Shown piece by piece: positions 1 to 4,523 of a stretch of DNA of 53,093 nucleotides; within the stretch, counting starts at the first letter, position 1; every line of letters starts with the position of its first letter. The position numbers and the translations under genes are program-made. The stretch comes from a virus. The notes below the pieces were generated by a model. That model made no database searches and was not told where the DNA came from. It saw nothing but the letters and a program-made list of their open reading frames with translations. Location of the stretch: IMG/VR virus record IMGVR_UViG_3300047444_000359, positions 1 through 53,093 of that record; one strand, 5' to 3'.

Positions 1-66
1 AGCCCTGTTGGGCTAACAAGCCTCATAAACTTGACACGGTTGGTTAGATTCCAACACCCGCTACCA
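1..66 (+). tRNA. tRNA-Met(CAT), 5' end outside window
   Basis: The D-arm, a CTCATAA anticodon loop, a T-arm with GTTGG/CCAAC, the 3' acceptor strand ACCCGCT, discriminator A and encoded CCA at 64-66 are present. The 5' acceptor strand lies before the window. One of two CAT tRNAs here, so it could be initiator, elongator, or a lysidine-modified Ile tRNA; the sequence alone does not decide. Confidence 0.85.
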
Positions 67-72
67 ATTTAA

Positions 73-147
73 CGCTGCGAAGCCGAGTGGCTCGGCGTCG
101 GCCTCATAAACCGATCTAGCTTGGTTCGATTCCAAGCGCAGCGACCA
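73..147 (+). tRNA. tRNA-Met(CAT)
   Basis: The acceptor pairs CGCTGCG with CGCAGCG, followed by A and encoded CCA. The D-stem is GCCG/CGGC, the anticodon loop CTCATAA and the T-loop TTCGATT. The body differs from the other CAT tRNA immediately upstream, so the two probably have different roles (Met versus fMet or Ile). Confidence 0.93.
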
Positions 148-159
148 ATTGAGGTAAAA

Positions 160-417
160 ATGCACTACTATCTAGCAAATGATTTCACGGTTGTAAAACA
201 GCTTGACAACGGTGAGAAGATAGAGTATACTTTTACCAGTCACGCACAGGCGAGACAGTTTGTTGAAGTCAATGCGGGGGTTAAGCCTCCGAAGAAACAT
301 CTACCTGTAAAACAGGGTCAGAACAGACGCGCAAACTCTACACCGATTGCTCCGCGTACAGCAGAGCAGGTTAAGTTAAGAGCCGAAGCGCTGAAGCAGT
401 TCAAAGGTTTAGTTTAA
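160..417 (+). CDS. small hypothetical protein between tRNA genes
   Basis: 85 residues, no family recognised. The N-terminal half is mixed and soluble (MHYYLANDFTVVKQLDNGEK); the C-terminal half is rich in Lys, Arg and Pro and may bind nucleic acid. The start at 160 is chosen because GAGG lies 5 bases upstream; an earlier in-frame start would fall inside the preceding tRNA. The stop codon ends only two bases before the next tRNA (420), so messenger and tRNAs share one transcript. Function unknown. Confidence 0.7.
   Translation: MHYYLANDFTVVKQLDNGEKIEYTFTSHAQARQFVEVNAGVKPPKKHLPVKQGQNRRANSTPIAPRTAEQVKLRAEALKQFKGLV
203..231 (+). promoter_or_regulatory. candidate sigma70 promoter inside the first CDS
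   Basis: TTGACA at 203-208 and TATACT at 226-231 are separated by exactly 17 bases. The match to consensus is 11 of 12, and the site points into the tRNA/RNase P RNA region. It overlaps codons for LDNGEKIEYT, so coincidence is possible. Confidence 0.4.
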
Positions 418-419
418 AT

Positions 420-493
420 GCGGCTTTAGTATAGTGGTTGTACGAGACCTTGCCAAGGTTTAAGTACGGGTCCGATTCCCGTAAGCCGCTCCA
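420..493 (+). tRNA. tRNA-Gly(GCC)
   Basis: The acceptor GCGGCTT/AAGCCGC is followed by T and encoded CCA. The anticodon stem AGACC/GGTTT carries loop TTGCCAA. The T-arm ACGGG/CCCGT is standard. It begins two bases after the stop codon of the upstream CDS. Confidence 0.95.
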
Positions 494-508
494 GTATTGA
501 ATGTAGCC

Positions 509-707
509 TTCTAGGGCACCTAAGGTGCTTAACGCTGGCGACCGCTGGCCACAGCGACCGTGAGGTAATGTGGCAAGACATTGATGTTCGCCAGCAGTAG
601 CGCGAGTAATTAACGCAGTCTGCACTGGCCGGAGCCTAGCCCCGAGAGCATAAAACATTGCAGTTAGTGAAAAAGTCTGTGGGTGAAATCCCCGCAACAA
701 ATTTATT
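509..707 (+). ncRNA. structured spacer RNA A, function unknown
   Basis: No open frame with a ribosome site is convincing here, but the stretch is full of pairing. There is a hairpin GCACC/GGTGC (516-528). A closing stem GCTGGCGA/TCGCCAGC (534-541 with 588-595) encloses two hairpins, CGCTG/CAGCG (543-556) and AATGT/ACATT (567-582). A long arm pairs 620-627 with 656-663. A T-arm-like hairpin GTGGG-TGAAATC-CCCGC lies at 679-695. I could not fit a tRNA or tmRNA. It may be a tRNA-processing spacer or an independent RNA. Confidence 0.4.
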
Positions 708-781
708 GCAGACATGGTATATAGGTTGTGCCCCGGCCTTCCAAGTCGGAGAAACGAGTCCGAGTCTCGTTGTCTGCTCCA
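708..781 (+). tRNA. tRNA-Gly(TCC)
   Basis: The acceptor GCAGACA/TGTCTGC is followed by T and encoded CCA. The anticodon loop CTTCCAA gives TCC, and the T-loop is TCCGAGT. The ATG of the GGQ protein gene lies three bases after its CCA. Confidence 0.94.
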
Positions 782-784
782 ATT

Positions 785-1123
785 ATGAAACTACTGTTCT
801 CACTAACGAAGAAAGACTTTGAGATACAAACTTTCCGCTGTGGTGGTAAGGGCGGTCAGAATGTTAACAAAGTAGAGACCGGAGTTCGGATTATCCACAC
901 CGCATCCGGTGCTCGTGCCCAATGTTGCGAACAACGTCATCAGCATCAAAACAAGATGACTGCATTTAGGAAGCTAGTCGAGACAAAGGAATTCAAAGCA
1001 TGGCACAAGTTACGATGTGCTGAAGCACTTAACCATGCTAAGACAGTTGATAAGATTGTCGATGAGCAGATGAACGAAAAGAATTTGAAAGTAGAATTTA
1101 TAGGAGAGTCGTATAACGGCTAG
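785..1123 (+). CDS. RF1-type GGQ-domain protein (peptidyl-tRNA hydrolase/ribosome rescue-like)
   Basis: 112 residues forming a stand-alone release-factor catalytic domain. Residues 15-40 contain CGGKGGQNVNKVETGVRI, the GGQ motif that enters the peptidyl transferase centre and hydrolyses peptidyl-tRNA. A codon-recognition domain is absent, as in ArfB/YaeJ and related rescue factors, but the strongly basic ArfB tail is not evident. The ATG lies three bases after the CCA of tRNA-Gly(TCC) with no Shine-Dalgarno site, so the processed message would be almost leaderless. The last codons and the TAG stop (1121-1123) lie inside tRNA-Trp (1102-1176), so excising that tRNA destroys the end of the message. 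The domain call is firm; its biological role is inferred. Confidence 0.85.
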   Translation: MKLLFSLTKKDFEIQTFRCGGKGGQNVNKVETGVRIIHTASGARAQCCEQRHQHQNKMTAFRKLVETKEFKAWHKLRCAEALNHAKTVDKIVDEQMNEKNLKVEFIGESYNG

Positions 1124-1176
1124 TACTCTGGTCTCCAAAACCAGTTATGGGGGTTCGAGTCCCTCCTCTCCTGCCA
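1102..1176 (+). tRNA. tRNA-Trp(CCA)
   Basis: The acceptor AGGAGAG/CTCTCCT is followed by G and encoded CCA. The anticodon stem CTGGT/ACCAG carries loop CTCCAAA. The T-arm is GGGGG/TCCCT-like with loop TTCGAGT. Its first 22 bases overlap the 3' end of the GGQ protein gene. Confidence 0.95.
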
Positions 1177-1182
1177 ATTTAT

Positions 1183-1257
1183 GGTCCTGTCGTCTAGTGG
1201 AAAAGGCCCACGCCTTCTAAGCGTGAGACGAGTGTTCGACTCACTCCGGGACTACCA
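1183..1257 (+). tRNA. tRNA-Arg(TCT)
   Basis: Acceptor GGTCCTG/CGGGACT (with G-U pairs), discriminator A and encoded CCA. The anticodon stem CACGC/GCGTG carries loop CTTCTAA. The T-arm is GAGTG/CACTC with loop TTCGACT. Confidence 0.94.
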
Positions 1258-1259
1258 GT

Positions 1260-1347
1260 TTTGCAGCACTCAGAAATTCCCGAGAACGGGTTCGTCCTCT
1301 CATCGGGTTAGTACGGAGTGTAACCGATGTGAATGATCGGCTGCAAA
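1260..1347 (+). ncRNA. structured spacer RNA B (closing stem with two hairpins)
   Basis: An 8-bp closing stem TTTGCAGC/GCTGCAAA (1260-1267 with 1340-1347) encloses hairpin CCCG-AGAA-CGGG (1279-1290) and a longer hairpin pairing ATCGGGTTA (1302-1310) with TAACCGAT (1321-1328). The layout resembles spacers A and C. It fills the gap between two Arg tRNAs. Function unknown. Confidence 0.4.
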
Positions 1348-1351
1348 GTTT

Positions 1352-1428
1352 GTCGCTGTTCCTCGAATGGAACGAGGCTTTGTTTCCTAAACAAATGAGT
1401 GCAGGTTCGACTCCTGTCAGCGACTCCA
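1352..1428 (+). tRNA. tRNA-Arg(CCT)
   Basis: The acceptor GTCGCTG/CAGCGAC is followed by T and encoded CCA. The D-stem is CCTCG/CGAGG. The anticodon stem TTTGT/ACAAA carries loop TTCCTAA. The T-loop is TTCGACT. Confidence 0.95.
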
Positions 1429-1437
1429 GTTTTAAGT

Positions 1438-1836
1438 TTGGTGAACTAAACTGTCGCGGAAGACGGTGGCTCCCTCAAGCCTAACGGCGTCGTCAAGGCG
1501 TACCTTGAGCATCGTTTATACAGGGGGCGAATTCTTCTGAGGAAGTTCAGAACACATCTCAACACTACACCGTGGAAGTTGCGGACATGGTAACATGATG
1601 GGTAAGCCTCGGTGCTCTCAAGAGCATCTTAACTTAGTTAAGACGCCCTTGAAAGCCATTGGAGCCGGGATACTCCCTGTAGGTGCAACCTCAAGTAGGG
1701 ACAGAGCGCTTGTTGAGCGTGATGAAGTCCGGGTGAGGGCATAGACGAATGACAGTTATATTTTGTGCATCAAAGATAGCCTCATAAGCAATCTTCGACT
1801 CACAAAATAAACAGAATTCTGGCTATTGTTCACCGA
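1438..1836 (+). ncRNA. rnpB: RNase P RNA (catalytic subunit of RNase P)
   Basis: About 399 bases with the universal RNase P RNA core. P1 pairs 1438-1446 with 1828-1836. P2 pairs AACTGTC (1449-1455) with GACAGTT (1751-1757). P4 pairs AG-U-UCAGAA (1544-1552, conserved bulged U at 1546) with TTCTGGCT (1817-1824). CR-I reads GAGGAAGTTCAGAAC (1539-1553); CR-V contains ATAGACGAATGACAG (1741-1755) and ACAGAATTCTGGCTAT (1811-1826), close to the bacterial TAGATGAATGAC and ACAGAACCCGGCTTA blocks. GGTGCAACCTCAAGTAGGG resembles the J15 region. An extra helix pairs TATTTTGTG with CACAAAATA between P2 and P4, in the position of P19. The ends sit between tRNA-Arg(CCT) and tRNA-Ser(GCT). It would cleave 5' leaders of the surrounding tRNAs; no protein subunit gene is in the window. 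Confidence 0.92.
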
Positions 1837-1849
1837 TAAAATAATTTAC

Positions 1850-1939
1850 GGAAGGGTGGCGGAGAGGCTGATCGCGTCACTTTGCTAAAGTGAAAAACCC
1901 TAACAGGTTTCATGGGTTCAAATCCCATTCCTTCCTCCA
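1850..1939 (+). tRNA. tRNA-Ser(GCT)
   Basis: The acceptor GGAAGGG/TCCTTCC is followed by T and encoded CCA. The anticodon stem TCACT/AGTGA carries loop TTGCTAA. There is a class II long variable arm, and the T-arm is ATGGG/CCCAT. It begins 14 bases after the RNase P RNA P1 helix. Confidence 0.94.
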
Positions 1940-1975
1940 GTTTCTATATCTTGTCAAGTATTTTTGGGAGAATGC

Positions 1976-2983
1976 ATGGGCGTGCCTACTAAAGCATCAC
2001 AGAATGTGTGGAAAACAGAGGGCGGCCAAGATTTTATCCAATTTGTATCTCAGACAGGAACTGTGGAATCTTGGATAGATTCAACCGGAACAGGGCAAGG
2101 TAATCTAGCTGGTGGTGGCATAACCGGCACTATCGCTGCCGGACAGATCGCTGTTGGGTCCGGAGTTAATACAATTGGCGGAAGCGCGAGTTTGACTTTT
2201 AGCGCTGGGTTTTTAGAAGCAGCGGCAACAGCTGGAATAGACATTACGGATGCCAGTTCTTCAGGAGTGACTATTTCTGAGACAAGCACCGGAAAGGTTT
2301 TTATCCGTGCAGACGCTCCTAGTCAGGGCATATCGCTTGAGAACGATAGTCTTTCAGCAGGGATTACGCTTCTTGATTTGAGTACTTCGGGTGGTGGTGG
2401 GGGAGGAATATTCATCAACCAAACCGGAGGCGCTGGAATCACAATCAGTGGTAGCGGCACAGGGTCGCTGATCGAGATAGAGAACACAGGTAACGGCGGA
2501 ACATTTATTGATGACTCAGGTGGCGGCGGAGTGGGTATTGATGCTCACGGTCATCTACTAGCTTTGAATGGTACAGCGGGCGGCACACTTTCCATAGGTG
2601 GAACCTCCGGAGTAACCGCAGGATCGTTTTCAACTGTATCGGCTATTCAGTCCAAGCAAGGAATTATTATTGCTTTGACCGGAACATCTGACGAGAGACT
2701 AAAGACCGACATTGTTCCCTTTGTTCGCGGTTTAGACTCTATCAACAAGATTAGTCCGAAGCTTTATAAGTGGAACGAAGAAGGACAGAAGAGAACAGGA
2801 TTCACCGCTGAACAAGAATTTGCGGGGTTTATTGCGCAAGATGTTCAGCAAGCAATACCGGAAGCAATCGGGCAAGAGGGTGATTATCTGTCACTGGATA
2901 CCCGACCGATAATTGCAGCGCTGGTAAACTCGGTAAAAGAGTTGACAGAAAGAATTAAGGTTTTGGAAAGCAGCCAGAAATAA
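1976..2983 (+). CDS. tail fibre/spike protein with C-terminal S74 chaperone domain
   Basis: 335 residues. The N-terminus (MGVPTKASQNVW, then VESWIDSTGTGQG) resembles that of the fibre at 29003 and probably attaches to the virion. The middle is Gly/Thr/Ser-rich repeat sequence typical of trimeric beta-helical fibres. Residues from about 236 form a peptidase S74 intramolecular chaperone: TSDERLKTDI with the expected cleavage serine at S238, then PKLYKWNEE, FAGFIAQDVQQAIPEA and a terminal coiled coil. S74 domains fold the fibre trimer and then cut themselves off. ATG 1976 is preceded by GGGAG at a spacing of 5; an upstream TTG is less likely. It is isolated inside the tRNA cluster, far from the other fibres. 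Confidence 0.88.
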   Translation: MGVPTKASQNVWKTEGGQDFIQFVSQTGTVESWIDSTGTGQGNLAGGGITGTIAAGQIAVGSGVNTIGGSASLTFSAGFLEAAATAGIDITDASSSGVTISETSTGKVFIRADAPSQGISLENDSLSAGITLLDLSTSGGGGGGIFINQTGGAGITISGSGTGSLIEIENTGNGGTFIDDSGGGGVGIDAHGHLLALNGTAGGTLSIGGTSGVTAGSFSTVSAIQSKQGIIIALTGTSDERLKTDIVPFVRGLDSINKISPKLYKWNEEGQKRTGFTAEQEFAGFIAQDVQQAIPEAIGQEGDYLSLDTRPIIAALVNSVKELTERIKVLESSQK

Positions 2984-3016
2984 GGTTCCACAAATATCGA
3001 TACCTGTCGAAAGACG

Positions 3017-3124
3017 CGAGAGCCTTAAATAGGTAGACACTTAGCGAGCACCCAACCGGGGCGTTGACCTAAGTGGACCTTGCAGCGAAAGCGACATGGA
3101 GTCTTAGCAAGGGGCTCTCGTCCA
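3017..3124 (+). ncRNA. structured spacer RNA C with TCCA end
   Basis: An 8-bp closing stem CGAGAGCC/GGCTCTCG (3017-3024 with 3113-3120) encloses two arms: CACTTAG/CTAAGTG (3038-3044 with 3069-3075) and CCTTGC/GCAAGG (3078-3083 with 3107-3112), the latter containing GCGAAAGC. The 3' strand is followed directly by TCCA, as in the tRNAs here. It is not a tRNA by length or arms. Function unknown. Confidence 0.45.
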
Positions 3125-3135
3125 AATTTTATGAT

Positions 3136-3215
3136 ATATGTGCATAGCGAATCGTCGCATATTGTTATGTCCACGGGCAGAGGTTTGTACCTATGGACAT
3201 ACAACCCGCGCATAT
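3136..3215 (+). ncRNA. structured spacer RNA D (closing stem with two hairpins)
   Basis: ATATGTGC pairs with GCGCATAT (3136-3143 with 3208-3215). Inside are GCGA-ATCG-TCGC (3147-3158) and TATGTCC/GGACATA (3166-3172 with 3195-3201). The architecture matches spacers A-C. There is no coding signal in 2984-3257. Confidence 0.4.
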
Positions 3216-3257
3216 TTCGACCACTACTAGATAATGAGTTGTGGATGTGGTTTTAAC

Positions 3258-3344
3258 GGAGCGCAGTCGGCAATGGTGCCTCACAGTCTTGAAAACTGTA
3301 CCACGCGCAAGCGTGACGGAGTTCGATTCCCCGGCGCTCCTCCA
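3258..3344 (+). tRNA. tRNA-Ser(TGA)
   Basis: The acceptor GGAGCGC/GCGCTCC is followed by T and encoded CCA. The anticodon stem ACAGT/ACTGT carries loop CTTGAAA. The long variable arm (CACGC/GCGTG) is typical of class II tRNAs. Confidence 0.94.
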
Positions 3345-3351
3345 GTTCTAT

Positions 3352-3450
3352 ACCTGAGTCAGGGTCAAACCTGATTCGGGTGCCAATGACGTTGTTTGCC
3401 TCACCGCAGGCGGCGTCACCATCCGGTGTTTCAAGGTCGAACCTTGACAC
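3352..3450 (+). ncRNA. structured spacer RNA E (three consecutive hairpins)
   Basis: A 12-bp hairpin (3352-3363 with 3370-3381, including G-U pairs) is followed by TGACG/CGTCA (3387-3391 with 3414-3418) containing GCCT/AGGC, and then TCAAGG/CCTTGA (3431-3436 with 3442-3447). No frame with a ribosome site is present. Function unknown. Confidence 0.35.
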
Positions 3451-3458
3451 TGGACCAT

Positions 3459-3533
3459 GCGCGAGTAGCCAAGTGATAAGGCTGATGTCTGCAAAACATC
3501 TATACAGCGGTTTGATTCCGCTCTCGCGCTCCA
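3459..3533 (+). tRNA. tRNA-Cys(GCA)
   Basis: The acceptor GCGCGAG/CTCGCGC is followed by T and encoded CCA. The anticodon stem GATGT/ACATC carries loop CTGCAAA. The T-loop is TTTGATT. Confidence 0.94.
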
Positions 3534-3541
3534 ATTTCTAT

Positions 3542-3611
3542 GCACGATAGGCCGAACGAGGGATTCTAGAAGCCCTAGTGGTGGAGGTCATAACTCTAAC
3601 TTCGTGCTCCA
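3542..3611 (+). other. tRNA-like element or decayed tRNA with CCA
   Basis: 70 bases with an acceptor-like stem GCACGA/TCGTGC (3542-3547 with 3602-3607) followed by T and CCA, just like the neighbouring tRNAs. Inside are an AGGG/CCCT hairpin with TTCTAGA in its loop and a T-arm-like hairpin TGGAG-GTCATAA-CTCTA. No D-arm can be drawn and the T-loop lacks the usual TTCRANT. It is either a degenerate tRNA or a CCA-ended decoy. Confidence 0.35.
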
Positions 3612-3617
3612 GTTTAT

Positions 3618-3691
3618 TGCCTTGTCGTTCAATGGTAGGACGTGAGACTTTGAATCTCACTATACACGTTCGAGTCGTGTCGAGGCAACCA
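3618..3691 (+). tRNA. tRNA-Gln(TTG)
   Basis: The acceptor TGCCTTG/CGAGGCA is followed by A and encoded CCA. The anticodon stem TGAGA/TCTCA carries loop CTTTGAA. The T-arm is ACACG/CGTGT with loop TTCGAGT. Confidence 0.94.
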
Positions 3692-3736
3692 GTTCGATCT
3701 GTGAAATCGTTGGTCAGGTAACTAGGGAACAACAGC

Positions 3737-3798
3737 AAGGTGGTACTGCCTTAGTGAAAACGACCCCTTCGCCCTAGCGGGAACGAAATGGCCACCTT
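3737..3798 (+). ncRNA. structured spacer RNA F (closing stem)
   Basis: AAGGTGG pairs with CCACCTT (3737-3743 with 3792-3798) around two smaller foldable stretches, ACT/AGT and CCC/GGG. It lies between the two Gln tRNAs. Function unknown. Confidence 0.3.
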
Positions 3799-3810
3799 AC
3801 AAGTTTCTAT

Positions 3811-3884
3811 TGGGATGTCATACAATGGTAGTATGCTGCTCTCTGAAAGCAGTCATCTAGGTTCGAGTCCTAGCGCCCCAGCCA
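3811..3884 (+). tRNA. tRNA-Gln(CTG)
   Basis: Acceptor TGGGATG/CGCCCCA with one A-C mismatch and one G-U pair, then G and encoded CCA. The anticodon stem CTGCT/AGCAG carries loop CTCTGAA. The T-arm is CTAGG/CCTAG with loop TTCGAGT. Confidence 0.92.
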
Positions 3885-3893
3885 ATTTGTCGA

Positions 3894-3954
3894 GCAGAGG
3901 GTCACGATTTGTGAACGACAGTCTACGCTAGGTGCTCTGCCAAGGACGCGTAGA
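3894..3954 (+). promoter_or_regulatory. candidate H-type pseudoknot in a 5' leader
   Basis: GCAGAG (3894-3899) can pair with CTCTGC (3935-3940), which lies in the loop of stem TCTACGC/GCGTAGA (3922-3928 with 3948-3954). A hairpin TCAC/GTGA (3902-3914) lies between. The element ends 11 bases before the ATG of the membrane protein gene at 3966 and could control its translation. Confidence 0.4.
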
Positions 3955-3965
3955 AAGAGAACCGT

Positions 3966-4283
3966 ATGAAGTTTCCTTACTGGTATCTTCTAGCTGTCCC
4001 TACTGCTTTGTATTATTTAGGTTCTGCAATGAACTTGATTGTCATGGCGTTAAACCATGGTCAGATGCCTGTTCAAATCTCACCTGAGCTAGTCGCCCAG
4101 ATGGATTTTGACGCACGGCACACTATCATGACCGCCCAGACACATTTTAAGTTCTTTTGTGACTGGCTTAATCTTGGAGAAGGCATCGCGAGCCCCGGTG
4201 ATTTATTCATCTGGCTCGGCATGTCTTGCTCTAATATGTGCGCAGCTATATGGGCTGTGCTGATGATTAAAGACAGACAATAA
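3966..4283 (+). CDS. small membrane protein, unknown function
   Basis: 105 residues with two predicted membrane spans, about residues 5-30 (rich in Leu, Val, Tyr, Ala) and 79-101 (FIWLGMSCSNMCAAIWAVLM). Between them is a polar segment with His, Asp and Lys. The ATG follows AAGAGA with a spacing of about 6. It sits between tRNA-Gln(CTG) and tRNA-Pro. No family recognised; holin or superinfection-exclusion roles are possible but unproven. Confidence 0.7.
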   Translation: MKFPYWYLLAVPTALYYLGSAMNLIVMALNHGQMPVQISPELVAQMDFDARHTIMTAQTHFKFFCDWLNLGEGIASPGDLFIWLGMSCSNMCAAIWAVLMIKDRQ

Positions 4284-4289
4284 TTTTTA

Positions 4290-4363
4290 CGGGGACAAGT
4301 GTTATGGCAGCACGCACGCTTTGGGAGCGTGTCGTCCGAGTTCGATTCTCGGGTCCCCGACCA
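4290..4363 (+). tRNA. tRNA-Pro(TGG)
   Basis: The acceptor CGGGGAC/GTCCCCG is followed by A and encoded CCA. The anticodon stem CACGC/GCGTG carries loop TTTGGGA. The T-loop is TTCGATT. Confidence 0.94.
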
Positions 4364-4385
4364 TTTCCTTAGCAGGGTAGTATTT

Positions 4386-4459
4386 CGGGAATTCTGATAA
4401 TGGTAATCTACGCGCTTCGGATGCGTGAGACGGAAGTCCGATTCTTCCATTCCCGACCA
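4386..4459 (+). tRNA. tRNA-Arg(TCG)
   Basis: The acceptor CGGGAAT/ATTCCCG is followed by A and encoded CCA. The anticodon stem ACGCG/TGCGT carries loop CTTCGGA. Last tRNA of the cluster and the third Arg isoacceptor. Confidence 0.93.
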
Positions 4460-4523
4460 AAATTTAAGAAAGCAATAGCTTGCCTTCCCGTGATGGAAGG
4501 CATTTTTGTTTTCAGGAGAAAAG

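Noticed and set aside
494-707. tmRNA or intron-split tRNA in the spacer after tRNA-Gly(GCC)
   Set aside because: A T-arm-like hairpin is present, but there is no matching acceptor stem, tag reading frame or CCA, and both flanking tRNAs are complete.
401-715. Leftward 104-residue frame
   Set aside because: It covers tRNA-Gly(GCC) and the structured spacer on the opposite strand and has no coding support.
1429-1849. Group I intron or unlabelled non-coding gap
   Set aside because: The P/Q/R/S core of group I introns is missing, while P1, P2, P4, CR-I and CR-V of RNase P RNA fit well.
3542-3611. Amber-suppressor tRNA(CTA)
   Set aside because: The CTA lies in a loop of wrong size, there is no D-arm, and several genes here (GGQ gene, terminase, 10318 gene) end in TAG, so genome-wide UAG recoding is not supported.
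3253-3738. Leftward protein-coding frames across the tRNAs
   Set aside because: They are antisense to clear tRNA genes and have no ribosome sites.
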